Source: Kordia sp965283645 (GTDB lineage: Bacteria > Bacteroidota > Bacteroidia > Flavobacteriales > Flavobacteriaceae). Taken from it: a stretch of DNA of 64,000 nt. The stretch lies in NCBI RefSeq assembly GCF_965283645.1, contig NZ_CBDIPG010000001.1, positions 310,001 through 374,000 on the forward strand. The letters run 5' to 3'. Both the position numbers and the translations under genes were made by a program. Positions 37,034-46,400 of this stretch are shown in pieces. The number at the start of each line of letters is the position of its first letter. Position 1 is the first letter of the stretch. Below the pieces are notes generated by a model, which was given only the letters and a program-made list of their open reading frames with translations, did not search any database and was not told the DNA's origin.

Positions 37034-37728
37034 AATGTTATTGTTTTAGCCAATTGTTCTGCTTTTTCCCAATCTTTTTGTGTATCAATATTTACATAGT
37101 AGGCTGCATCTGAAACTACATATGCCAACGAGTTTCCGTATAACGAGTTTTCATGTTGAATGATATTCGTTTTTGTGATGTAAATACTTCCGTCTCTGTG
37201 GTATGCTTTTGGTAATTCTTGTCGTCTTGGAATGATTTCTTTTTTACCAGTTGAAATCTGTAAGATACCATTTTCATTGGCTTCAAACGTCCAATGCGGA
37301 TTGTATTCGTGCGGAACTTCTAATACAGAAACTAACGCATCTGTTTGTTTTTCTTTGAATGTTTGCAATGCTTTGTCAAGAAATCCTTTTGGTCTGAATG
37401 GACTTGTTGGTTGCAATAAACATATGGCATCAAAGTGTTTTCCTTCTGCTTCAAAGTGTGCGATTACATGTTGAATTACTGGCAATGTTGGTGTTGTGTC
37501 TTCCGCTAAGTGTTTTGGACGCACAAAGGGTACATTCGCGCCAAGCGACTTCGAAATCGCGCTAATTTCTTCGTCATCCGTCGTTACCACAACTTCGTCA
37601 ATATACTTGGATTGCAACGCCGCGTCAATACTGTATTGAATCAACGGTTTTCCATTGAGCAACTTTTTGTTTTTCCCTGGAACGCCTTTGCTTCCGCCTC
37701 TTGCTGGTATGACTGCTAGAATTCGCAT
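37030..37728 (-). CDS. neuA: CMP-N-acetylneuraminate (nonulosonate) cytidylyltransferase
   Basis: This 232-residue protein activates a sialic-type acid with CTP to the CMP-sugar used by transferases. The signature VIPARGGSKGVPGKNKKLL is at the N-terminus, with LLQPTSPFRPKGFLDKAL and YHRDGSIYITK further on. It overlaps neighbours by one and four bases. Neu5Ac and legionaminic-type substrates cannot be separated by sequence alone, but neuC next door favours a ManNAc route. Confidence 0.9.
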   Translation of the reverse strand: MRILAVIPARGGSKGVPGKNKKLLNGKPLIQYSIDAALQSKYIDEVVVTTDDEEISAISKSLGANVPFVRPKHLAEDTTPTLPVIQHVIAHFEAEGKHFDAICLLQPTSPFRPKGFLDKALQTFKEKQTDALVSVLEVPHEYNPHWTFEANENGILQISTGKKEIIPRRQELPKAYHRDGSIYITKTNIIQHENSLYGNSLAYVVSDAAYYVNIDTQKDWEKAEQLAKTITL

Positions 37729-38885
37729 TAGTACATAATAGTTTTGTGAGCGATTAGTTTTGTGTTTGCTAGTGCTTCCGCAATCTGTTTTCCTGAGTTT
37801 CCGTCTCCGTAAATATGTTCTGAGAGTCTTCCTTTTTGACTAATTCGTTCTTGAATGGCTGTTTTGATTAAGTCTTTATCATACGCAACATCAAGTACAT
37901 TTTTCCCACGTTGACGGCGATTTTGACGTGTTCCAATGTTTACCGTTGGTACGCCAATAAACGAACATTCGCGAATTCCGACACTTGAGTTTCCAACCAA
38001 ACAATCACTATTTTTTAGCAAGTGCAAGAAGTCGTTCGGTTCCATGTTTTTGAAGAATCGGATATTTTTTGGATTGAAATTTTCTCTGTAATATCGAATT
38101 CCATTCGAAGTTCCGTCTGAACCTGCATCTACGTTTGGCCAAAACCAAAACGTTGGAATATTGAGCTCGTGAATTGCTTTTAACGTACATAATACGTCTT
38201 CTCGTGCCGATTTGTAACGATTCGTTTCTGGATGTTGCATAACGACTAAATAACCGTTAGAAATGTCTAAATTGGCTCCTACACCACCATATTTTTCAAT
38301 TGGGTTGACATTATGTTTCGTATTTGCCAACACTTGTTTTGCAATGTCAATTGACGGACAACCTGTGTTAAGCACATATTCAGGATTTTCGCCTAGTTTG
38401 ATCACTCTTTCTTTTGCATCTTCCGAAGCAACTAAATGTAAATCAGCAAGTTTTGTATTTGCATGACGTACTTTTTCATCAATGTTTCCTGTTACTTCTC
38501 CACCTTGAATGTGTACTAATGGAATGTTTTGATACGCTGCTGCAATACTTGTTGCTATTGTTTCAAATCGATCAGCAATGGTAATGACAGCATCAGGTTT
38601 TAGATTGTAAAACACGTTTGAAAGTTCCATGACACCTAAACCTGTCGTTTTTGCCATCGCTGTCGGGTTTTCACCTTCCAACACCATAAACACTTTTTCG
38701 TCAATTTTGAAACCATCTTTTTCAATCACATTCACCGCATTTCCGTAACGGCCTAACAATGCTGAACCTGCCACCACTAGTTGCAATTCTAAGTTTGGAT
38801 GTTCTTGAATTGCTTTTAGTGCCGTTTTTATTCTACTGTATGATGGTCGTGCGGTTACTACTGCACATATTTTACGTTTGTTCAT
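37728..38885 (-). CDS. neuC: UDP-N-acetylglucosamine 2-epimerase (hydrolysing)
   Basis: This 385-residue enzyme turns UDP-GlcNAc into ManNAc and UDP, the entry step to sialic acid. Hallmarks are KICAVVTARPSYSRIKTALK, DAVITIADRFETIATSIAA, LHLVASEDAKERVIKLGE, VMQHPETNRYKSA and GNSSVGIRECSFIGVPTVN. I chose ATG 38885 (MNKRKICAVV). An in-frame ATG at 38984 would add 33 residues made mostly by translating a heptanucleotide repeat (TQHTTHNTQHTTDN), which is not a natural enzyme start. The repeat copy number would change that frame. Confidence 0.92.
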   Translation of the reverse strand: MNKRKICAVVTARPSYSRIKTALKAIQEHPNLELQLVVAGSALLGRYGNAVNVIEKDGFKIDEKVFMVLEGENPTAMAKTTGLGVMELSNVFYNLKPDAVITIADRFETIATSIAAAYQNIPLVHIQGGEVTGNIDEKVRHANTKLADLHLVASEDAKERVIKLGENPEYVLNTGCPSIDIAKQVLANTKHNVNPIEKYGGVGANLDISNGYLVVMQHPETNRYKSAREDVLCTLKAIHELNIPTFWFWPNVDAGSDGTSNGIRYYRENFNPKNIRFFKNMEPNDFLHLLKNSDCLVGNSSVGIRECSFIGVPTVNIGTRQNRRQRGKNVLDVAYDKDLIKTAIQERISQKGRLSEHIYGDGNSGKQIAEALANTKLIAHKTIMY

Positions 38886-38903
38886 TGTTTGGTTGTCAAT
38901 TAT

Positions 38904-38955
38904 CTGTTGTGTGTTATCTGTTGTGTGTTGTGTGTTGTGTGTTGTGTGTTGTGTG
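38904..38955. repeat. Heptanucleotide tandem repeat (TTGTGTG) just upstream of neuC
   Basis: About five perfect 7-bp units and two diverged ones (CTGTTGTGTGTTATCTGTTG at the left edge) end about 18 bases before the neuC start codon. The unit is the same as that before neuB. Because 7 is not a multiple of 3, changes in copy number would move the upstream in-frame ATG in or out of frame and change promoter spacing. Confidence 0.85.
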
Positions 38956-38962
38956 AAATTGT

Positions 38963-39169
38963 TTAATTTTGACTGACTTTCCAATTTTTTTCTACATATT
39001 TCATAAAATTATATAGCTTTCCTCCTAGTTTGTCATATTCTGATACTAACATTTTCACTTTTTTCAGTTCGTATAGCTCGTATTTTGGTAACTTTAAAGA
39101 TACTTGATGCACTTTTAGTGCTAAATTAAAAGCTGTTTTATATACATCTAAATCTTTATACGATTTCAT
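38963..39169 (-). pseudogene. Remnant of a four-helix-bundle (23S rRNA IVP family) gene, internal deletion
   Basis: The 68-residue frame starts like the family (MKSYKDLDVYKTAFNLALKV, then LPKYELYEL) and ends like it (VSEYDKLGGKLYNFMKYVEK). The middle, where intact members carry IRRxxxSIxxNIxEG-like helices of about 50 residues, is missing; KKVKML joins the halves. The break is in frame, so a short protein could be made, but it cannot form the normal bundle. It lies between neuB and neuC. Such genes are frequent in Bacteroidota surface-polysaccharide loci. Confidence 0.75.
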
Positions 39170-39230
39170 TTTCGTAGTTTACTTTTCCATAATTACATTT
39201 AACTCATAACAGATAACTGACAACTCAAAA

Positions 39231-40235
39231 CTAAGAAATATCTCCTTCATTTAAAAAATCCCACTGCTTCATGTCTTTTGTAAGCTTTTTTCCGATGACT
39301 TCTTGAAATTTTGACGCTAGTATTCCATAGTTTTTTGGTTTTTTAGCTTCTAAGTCATTGAATGTTAAGATGTTTCCTTTTGGTAAATCTTTGTTAATAG
39401 CTAACGATTTTTCAAAGATTTGCTTTAGTTCAGCATATTGTGAATTGTCTGTTTTATTTATTGGATTGTTTAACGCTTCATCAATGTTTCTAACTGCTTT
39501 TACCAATTGTGTAGTTTCTGGAAACGTTAGGGATGATTTCGCATCCGGACCAAACATTTCTTTATCAAATACCACATGAAATTCTAAGATTTCGGCACCA
39601 AGCGTTACCGCGGAAATTCCTGCTTCTATTCCTGAAGAATGATCTGAAAAACCAACAGATACTTGATATCTATCTTTTAATTCTTGAATTACATTTAAAC
39701 CAAATTGCTTTGGCGCAGTCGGATACGATGTTGTACATTGTAAAATGGAGAATTCACAGTTTTTTTCTTTGAGAAACGCTACTGTTGCGTCCAATTCGGC
39801 AAACGAACTCATTCCCGAAGAAATGATTATTGGCTTTCCTGTGTTTGCTATTTTTTCTAGTAATAGAAAGTTATTGACTTCTCCCGAACCAACTTTGTAG
39901 CATTTTACACCAACTTCTTCTAATACATCAACCGCCGCATTACTGAATGGAGACGATAAAAAATCGATTCCAACTTCATCACAATGCGCTTTGATTTCTT
40001 TCCATTGTTCCAACGAGAATTCCATCCGTTGCCAGTATTCATAACGCGTTGCATCTTGTTTTGAGAATTTTACTCTGAACGGTTCATGAATGCTACTTTC
40101 CGCCACAGCGATATGCGTTTGAAACTTAATTGCATCCGCGCCCGTTTTTGCAACAGCATCAATGTACGCATGCGCCATTCCTAGACTTCCGTCGTGTGCT
40201 TGCGCTATTTCTGCTATAATGTAGGTTTGTTTCAT
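39231..40235 (-). CDS. neuB: N-acetylneuraminate (nonulosonate) synthase
   Basis: This 334-residue protein condenses phosphoenolpyruvate with ManNAc or a related six-carbon sugar. An N-terminal TIM barrel (YIIAEIAQAHDGSLGMAHAY, DAIKFQTH, YKVGSGEVNNF, SVGFSDHSSGIEAGISAVTL) is followed by an antifreeze-like SAF domain at about 275-334 (GNILTFNDLEAKKP). It is the first gene of the polysaccharide locus. Only six bases separate its start codon from a heptanucleotide repeat upstream. Confidence 0.93.
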   Translation of the reverse strand: MKQTYIIAEIAQAHDGSLGMAHAYIDAVAKTGADAIKFQTHIAVAESSIHEPFRVKFSKQDATRYEYWQRMEFSLEQWKEIKAHCDEVGIDFLSSPFSNAAVDVLEEVGVKCYKVGSGEVNNFLLLEKIANTGKPIIISSGMSSFAELDATVAFLKEKNCEFSILQCTTSYPTAPKQFGLNVIQELKDRYQVSVGFSDHSSGIEAGISAVTLGAEILEFHVVFDKEMFGPDAKSSLTFPETTQLVKAVRNIDEALNNPINKTDNSQYAELKQIFEKSLAINKDLPKGNILTFNDLEAKKPKNYGILASKFQEVIGKKLTKDMKQWDFLNEGDIS

Positions 40236-40241
40236 GTGTCA

Positions 40242-40280
40242 GGTGTTGTGTGTTGTGTGTTGTGTGTTGTGTGTTGTGAA
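40242..40280. repeat. Heptanucleotide tandem repeat (TTGTGTG) just upstream of neuB
   Basis: Five 7-bp units (GTGTTGT register) lie six bases upstream of the neuB ATG, with the same unit as the array before neuC. Its position in the leader makes an effect on neuB translation or promoter spacing plausible. No experiment is implied by the sequence. Confidence 0.85.
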
Positions 40281-40384
40281 TTGTTGGTCAGTTTTTTAAT
40301 TTCTTAAATTTAAAATTGTAAGCTCTTAAATTTAAGCCACTTACCCCTATTTTTAATTAATTCATATTTTCTTGATTTTCACAG

Positions 40385-40405
40385 GAGTACCGCCAAAGAG
40401 TACCG
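40385..40405. repeat. GAGTACCG direct repeat beside the integrase
   Basis: GAGTACCG occurs twice (40385-40392 and 40398-40405) with a 5-base spacer, 14 bp downstream of the integrase stop codon. It could be part of an attachment site or an arm-binding site; a matching partner at another island end was not identified. Confidence 0.3.
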
Positions 40406-40418
40406 TTTTACTATTTTT

Positions 40419-41768
40419 TTAATCTTCAAATATATCTAATTCTTTAATAGCTTTGTCCACGATTCGCTCGTCAATATAGTGCTTTTTTAGTACTGTATCT
40501 GTTGCGTGCGAAGATAGACGTTTTGTATCTCCTTTCAAAGTCGAGGATAAATATGTCAAGTATGTTTTTCTAAGACATTTAAACTTCAATTCTCGCCCTG
40601 TATTTAGTTGATTGTAAAAATGTGAAAACCCTAATGACAAAGCTTCATTCATTGATTTGGTTGATGAAGCTGTTCTTTTATCTGGATTCAAAAGGTGTCT
40701 ATCCTTTCCTATGTTAATATCATAACCTAAACGAAATAATATCGCTTTTAAGCTTTTTGTTACAGGAATAATCTTCGGTGGAACATCAATGTTAAAACGA
40801 GTTCCTTTTTTTCTTTTTACTTTTAGATTGGGAACTTCTATATAAATAGGTTCGCCATCTTTCTCACGAATCATATTCCATTTGAGTCCTACTACTTCTT
40901 CACGCCTACCGCCTGTATGCAGAGCTAACTCCAAAGCATCTTTTAAATATAGTTTGTATCTATTACGTTTGTATTTCCCTTTGATTTCTATACCATTTTC
41001 AGGTTTTATAATTTTTAATAGATTTTTAAATTCTTCTTTTGTGATCGTATCACGTCTTACTGCTACAGGAAGCAGTCGAACTTTTTCAAATGGGTTCTTC
41101 ATATTAATTGTATACTTATCAATTGCCCAAACAAAAAATTTCTTTACCGCAGTCATTTTTCCATTATAGGTAGCTCCTCTATAGTTCTTATCAATTAATA
41201 AATAATCATGGAACAGACCAACATGCATATCGTTGATACGATTGATAACTAATAGTTTTTTATTGATATTATGTTTTGCTAATGCTTCATTGAATATTTT
41301 TAAACAGTTTACAATTTCATTTTTTCGCTGATCGGATAAGGTGTTTTTTTGATGTTCTGGAACGTCAATATTGTCTAAAAAATCTATATACCTTAATTGT
41401 ATATCGAAAAGATATTGTCGATTTTTGATTTCAGTAGGCAGTCCCCAGCCTTGTAATTCTAGTTTAAATTCTTTTTCAAAATCAATTGCTTGAATTACCG
41501 CATCTGCATAATTTGTAGCATCGTGTGTTTTACTCGCTTTGCGTCCATCACTTCCAGGAACGTGTAAACGTGATTTGTACCGATGCTTTTCAAAATTCTT
41601 ACAGGTAGAATAGTTTTTGCCCGTTTCGCCACATGTAGGTTCTTCTTTTACTTTTTTGGTATTTCGTAAAATCGTTTTTCGTGTCCATGAAAAATGCTTT
41701 TTACATACATGACAGTATATAAAGAGTCCTTTGTGCTTGTTGTTAGGCATGTGCTTTCGTTTTGCCAT
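40419..41768 (-). CDS. Tyrosine recombinase / integrase with N-terminal zinc-finger-like part
   Basis: This 449-residue protein has an N-terminal cysteine cluster (Cys19-x2-Cys22, then two more Cys in CGETGKNYSTC), an SAM-like core-binding domain, and a catalytic domain with Arg288 in LHTGGRREEVVGLKW, a KCLRKT box in place of HxLRHT, SSHATDT for box II, and nucleophile Tyr431 (LKKHYIDE). The His of HxxR is replaced by Lys. It probably mobilises the island that includes the defence operon. It has an island-edge position next to neuB, on the same strand. Confidence 0.85.
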   Translation of the reverse strand: MAKRKHMPNNKHKGLFIYCHVCKKHFSWTRKTILRNTKKVKEEPTCGETGKNYSTCKNFEKHRYKSRLHVPGSDGRKASKTHDATNYADAVIQAIDFEKEFKLELQGWGLPTEIKNRQYLFDIQLRYIDFLDNIDVPEHQKNTLSDQRKNEIVNCLKIFNEALAKHNINKKLLVINRINDMHVGLFHDYLLIDKNYRGATYNGKMTAVKKFFVWAIDKYTINMKNPFEKVRLLPVAVRRDTITKEEFKNLLKIIKPENGIEIKGKYKRNRYKLYLKDALELALHTGGRREEVVGLKWNMIREKDGEPIYIEVPNLKVKRKKGTRFNIDVPPKIIPVTKSLKAILFRLGYDINIGKDRHLLNPDKRTASSTKSMNEALSLGFSHFYNQLNTGRELKFKCLRKTYLTYLSSTLKGDTKRLSSHATDTVLKKHYIDERIVDKAIKELDIFED

Positions 41769-41881
41769 ACAGTTTTCTTCTTTGTTTTAATTTTAATTGT
41801 GTTATTAAATTCTGTTTAGGAATAGGAAGTAATTCGTATATAGTTTTAAATATGTAATTACCATGCTAATCGCTTTTTTGC

Positions 41882-41904
41882 TGATGCTCTCTAAAACATC
41901 ACGA
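41882..41904. repeat. Hairpin motif, copy 1 (CTCTAAA loop)
   Basis: TGATG-CTCTCTAAAA-CATCA followed by CGA. A second copy 212 bp away (42094-42116) shares the loop core CTCTAAA and the ATCACGA end, while the stem bases differ in a paired way. Confidence 0.5.
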
Positions 41905-42093
41905 AAACAAAGTTTTGAAATAGTAGTCAAATTTCATTTGTTAGCTTTTGTAACTCGGACAATTGAAAAGCATAAAATTCTGACTTTTATATACTTATAT
42001 TTTTAAAGTGCAGCAATTGAGAACAAATCGGTATTACTTAGGTTAATAAAAAAGTCTTTCTTAATTCAATTACTATTTCAATTCAATGATTGG

Positions 42094-42116
42094 AGATACG
42101 CTCTAAAGTATCACGA
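42094..42116. repeat. Hairpin motif, copy 2 (CTCTAAA loop)
   Basis: GATAC-GCTCTAAA-GTATC followed by ACGA. The stem differs from copy 1 (GATG/CATC) but pairing is kept. Both lie between the integrase and the 110-bp repeats. Confidence 0.5.
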
Positions 42117-42356
42117 GTGTAAAGATTTGAATTAATTTTGAAGAATCATTTGTGAAATTTTGTGCCCTGCACGCGAATTGTAAGAATAAATTGTAGGGTT
42201 TTAAAAAAAGAAAGATTTATCCTAATATAATTGCAGTTCAATTACAAATTAATTAACAGATAGTTTGAAAATTATTTTTTATTTAACAAACATTTTCTTA
42301 TTTAATGTTTTTCATCCTACACACAACAGAATATTAGACTCAAAAAAAGAAAATTA

Positions 42357-42740
42357 ATTCTCATCATTAAGATATGGGCTTAAAATTTGAATTTAAAAAC
42401 CCGCTAATAACTTAGCAATTAGTAGAAAAGAAAAAAATTGATTGCGTCATGAAGATTGAAAATCTGCTCATCACTAAGTGATGAGTTGAAAAATCAAACT
42501 TATCGTTTAGCAATTAGCAGAAAAAAAGAAAAAGTATTACTACATGAAATTTTGAAAATTTTGCTTTAAAAATATGCTCATCACTTACCGATGAGTTGGA
42601 AAAGCAAACTTATTGTTTAGCAATTAGCCGAAAAAAAGAAAAAGAATTACTCCACGAAATTTCAAAAATCTATCTTTAAAAATTTGCTCATCACTTAGTG
42701 ATTAGTTGGAAAAAATACTAATCTGCTATTACAATAATGT
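42357..42740. repeat. 110-bp imperfect tandem repeat with palindromic heads
   Basis: Units begin with GCTCATCAC at 42466, 42576 and 42686, exactly 110 bp apart, and a diverged earlier unit begins near 42357. Each head is a short palindrome such as CTCATCACTAAGTGATGAG. A second conserved part reads TTTAGCAATTAGC then AGAAAAAAAGAAAAAG. The last unit is truncated and reaches the 3' end of the defence operon. Confidence 0.85.
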
Positions 42741-42751
42741 TCAATTTTATT

Positions 42752-43462
42752 TTAATCTTCATTCAACTCGTTAAGAATTTGTTCTTTTAATACTTGAAAT
42801 TCTGTTTTTTCCTCTTCTATTAACTTTTCAATTTTATCAAAAACATAATTGAGTCTTTGCTCTCTACTTACATTTTTTTTAGGATAATCATTCATATCAA
42901 CTACACTAGACGAAAAATCAATTTTCGCCATAGAATTTAGATGTTTTATTATTTTTTTTTCATCATCAGATAGAAACTCTTCATGATTTTTTAACCACTC
43001 ATTGTCTTTTACCAATAATTCTTTATGCAAATTTGCTTCTGTAGAATGATAAAAAATCTGTTCCGAATTATTCTTGATTTTTTCAACAAAATTTGACCAA
43101 GGGCTATCTCCTAAGTTTGACTTATACTCTATCCATCTTGGTAGTATCGATATAGTTGTATTATTTTTTTCTTTCTTTAATATTGTCAATACTTTAAGAA
43201 ATTCCCTGACACCTTCTAAAGGTCTTTGAATGGGTAGTCTATCCCTTTTTCCCCATATCTCTAATATTAAAATACAACATTCCTCTTGTAATTTAGCTTT
43301 GATCTCTTCTGACTTACAATTTTCTATCTTAACTATTAATTCTGCCAAATAATGAGCCATCCATCTAGATAAAACATTAGTTGTATAGTCAAGTTTAAGT
43401 TCTGAAATTAGTTTTTTACCTAATTTTATAATCTCTTCCTCGGAGTGTTTTGACTGTGCCAT
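42752..43462 (-). CDS. Unknown protein, third gene of the Avs-like operon
   Basis: This 236-residue protein begins MAQSKHSEEEIIKLGKKLIS and is mostly helical and highly charged, with a C-terminal coiled-coil-like stretch (FDKIEKLIEEEKTEFQVLKE). It has no recognised domain, signal peptide or membrane helix. It overlaps the 3' end of the 2157-residue gene by 47 bases in another frame, so the two are almost certainly made together. WMAHYLAELIVKIE and LILEIWGKRDRLP could be core helices of an effector-accessory protein. Some Avs systems have a second small gene; correspondence with one is possible but unproven. Confidence 0.75.
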   Translation of the reverse strand: MAQSKHSEEEIIKLGKKLISELKLDYTTNVLSRWMAHYLAELIVKIENCKSEEIKAKLQEECCILILEIWGKRDRLPIQRPLEGVREFLKVLTILKKEKNNTTISILPRWIEYKSNLGDSPWSNFVEKIKNNSEQIFYHSTEANLHKELLVKDNEWLKNHEEFLSDDEKKIIKHLNSMAKIDFSSSVVDMNDYPKKNVSREQRLNYVFDKIEKLIEEEKTEFQVLKEQILNELNED

Positions 43463-46400
43463 CTGGTTTAATAAGGTAAATTTTAATATTATTTTGTATT
43501 TCTAATTCACTACGATCCATCCGATAAATTCTATCTTTTAGTTGCCTCTCTATTTCACACTTTATTATCATGCATTTATTGATTCTTTTTAAAAATTCCA
43601 AAATAAAAGAAGTATTGACTTTTAGTTCAACACCATCACTTTGTACTTTATCATGATATTTATGTTCACTAGTCTCGCTCCAATGTTGATACTCAGCTAT
43701 TAATTCATTATTATGAAAAACCCTTTTAAAAAGATTGTCATAGGTAATATCAAATAAGTCTAAAACACATTTCCCAAAAACAATATAGTCTTTTCCAATA
43801 TCTTTTGAGAATGGATCATCTAAATCTAAGCCTTCATGCTCATATCTAGGATTACTCAACCAGCCTAAATATTCAAATCCAGAATCTTTTGTTTCAAATC
43901 TATCTTCATCACTTTCAAATGGAATGGTATAATCATAACTATCCTTAGCAGTTTGAAATGCTCTTAATAGTGCTTCAGCTCCTTTATTGGAAACTAAAGC
44001 AGATCTTATAGAAACAGATTCGTAGTTTTCTCCAAAATGCCTACTTCCACCTCTAAAAATCATTAAGTAATTTTCATTAAAATAATGCCCAAAACCTACT
44101 TCAGTATCATATTTTTCTTCTTCTATATTATCTCTCCATTTTTCATCAAACTTATCAAACTCATTAATCCAATATTTCTTTTCTAGAGGTAAAGTATCTC
44201 TTGAATCAGATAACCAATAACCTTCCCATGTATTTGATTTTGATTCCAACCAATAATCCCATGTTCCCCATTCCCCATCATATTCAGGTTTTGCTAATGG
44301 GTATTTTTGAAGAAGATCATTTGCTGCGCAAAACATAGCATGATATTCAAAATACGTTTTCAAGGATTCAATAGTAGGTATACTTCCTTTTCTGTTACTA
44401 GTCAGTTCATAATAATTTCTTTCATTTCTTAGATGATCTCTTACGTAGTCTTCTTTATTTGGATTTCCTTGATAGCCCCATTTTTGAGAAATATATTTAT
44501 CTGCAATATCTGCAACGCTATTCTCCGAAAGATCAAAAGTTCTGCTTAATCCATTGTATAAATAAGGTAGTGTATCTAATGCATCAAACTTAAATTTCCA
44601 ATTATCATTAAAAGATATTTTCCTATTCCTTTTTTCTAAAGTATCCCTACTGACTCTTTCAAATGGACTATTTAAAGCATTATTAATTATTTCTGTTTCT
44701 TCATGAGTATATACTTTACAATCATAAGCAATTAGATTTTGACAGGATTTTTTAATAAAATTTCTTATCAATACATGCGGTAAATCTTCATTTAATAACT
44801 CTTTAAAAAACTTATCTTTAAATGAAATTAAGGCTTTAGGGTTTTCTTTACTTGTTCTTTCTAACGCAATCCACAAATATAATTTAGCAGATATCCAATA
44901 AAACATATATTCCTTATTCTGAAAAGGGTAACAGTGTTTTTCATTTTGCGAATCGAGTAAATTTTTTATTACTTCTAATTCTCCAATATTTATTAATCTC
45001 CTAATCGAATGTATTGCCAACCATCTACTTCTTTTATCTGGATATCCTAATATAAATCTTAAAACTTCTGACATTAGTTTATTTGATGTTTTAGGTGGAA
45101 TTAACTCTTCGTTCCAGATACCATCGGCAACATTTTCATCAATTATAGAATTCCAATTTTCTAAAACCCAAGAAAGTAAATCTTCGTTTTCTTGCTTAGT
45201 AAGGCGATCGTTAATTAAATTGAAAATACCATAAATAGATTCATCAGTTAAAAATTCTATTTTTTCAGGTAAAATATTCATCAAAATATTTACCATATTG
45301 TCATTTGTTATGCAGAATAAATCAGCAAACTTTTTAATATCCCAAATTCTTAAATAATTGTCATCATTAAATTGATTAAACCATGTAAGTAATACATAAC
45401 GATATTTATTTTGCATCCATTTTTTCACACCTGGATGCACTTGCCATTCTTCAATACGTTCTCTAAGTGCTAATTCAAAAGAATAAAAGTTTAAAAATTC
45501 TGGAGAAACATTAATTAATGCATCTAATTGGCTTACATAATTTTTAGGTGAACAATTATTTTTAATTTCCAACAAGAAATTATCAATTTCCCATCGATGA
45601 TGGTAATCTTCATTATTATTTATAATTGTCTTAATCGAATTCTCTATATCTTCAGTAGCTAAAATATTTATTGATTTAACATCTATTTTATGTGGATGAT
45701 CTTCCTTTGAAAAACTATTTTTATACTTAGATTCTTTTTCTTTCTTTTCTTTCTTTTCAACTTTTCTGAATTCAATAAACTTCTCATAATTAACTAATGT
45801 ACCTTCTTTTAGAAATTTATTGTCTTTAATTTTAGAATACAACTCCTCAATGAGTGAATTGTGTTGTCCTAATCGTAAATCTCTATAAGTAGTTTCTACA
45901 AAATAGGTTTTGTTATCTGCATCATTTTCATTGTTATAACTTTCAATAATGTTATGGTATAATTCTGCTAATTCATCATAGTAATAATTACCATTTAAAG
46001 TCAATAATGATCCCGCAATCTTGTGATTTATAATTTTATTCTTTAAAGCTTTATTTAATATCGGGGCTACGTATTTACCTATATTTAGTACGTTTCTATG
46101 ATGCCAACGACACAATATTGAAAAAGCTGAACTTGGGTCAAAGTTAAAAACCCCTTTTAAACCATCATTATAAGGAAAATGTTTTTTATCATAATATCCA
46201 AGCTTAATATCTGCATATTCAATAAAGCGAGCATATTCATAAGCCAATTTTGGATTGAATTTTGGAATTCCTTGTTCACTCAATTCATATATACATTTAA
46301 TTTTTGCAAAAGCCTCATAATCTACATCTGAAACAGCTTCTATAGCTTCATCAAAATAATATTTACCTGTTTCTTTATCTATTTTAGATCCTAACAAAGA

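Larger units (their letters stand above)
41769..42751. other. 983-bp non-coding tract with tandem repeats and palindromes
   Basis: This very AT-rich region lies between the integrase and the defence operon. It has two 23-bp hairpins sharing a CTCTAAA loop (41882-41904 and 42094-42116) and about 3.5 copies of a 110-bp direct repeat (42357 onward). No open frame of note was seen. It may hold recombination or regulatory sites, or a non-coding RNA. Confidence 0.7.

Noticed and set aside
38885..38984. Upstream ATG of neuC as the true start
   Set aside because: The extra 33 residues come from translating the heptanucleotide array; the family start is MNKRKICAVV at 38885.
38963..40280. Diversity-generating retroelement linked to the IVP-like remnant
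   Set aside because: Avd proteins share this fold, but there is no reverse transcriptase or template-variable repeat pair in the region.
42357..42740. CRISPR array
   Set aside because: Units are 110 bp, imperfect and contiguous, with no unique spacers and no cas genes nearby.
41769..42751. Integron attC array
   Set aside because: The repeats lack inter-unit genes and recognisable core sites, and the recombinase is not an IntI type.
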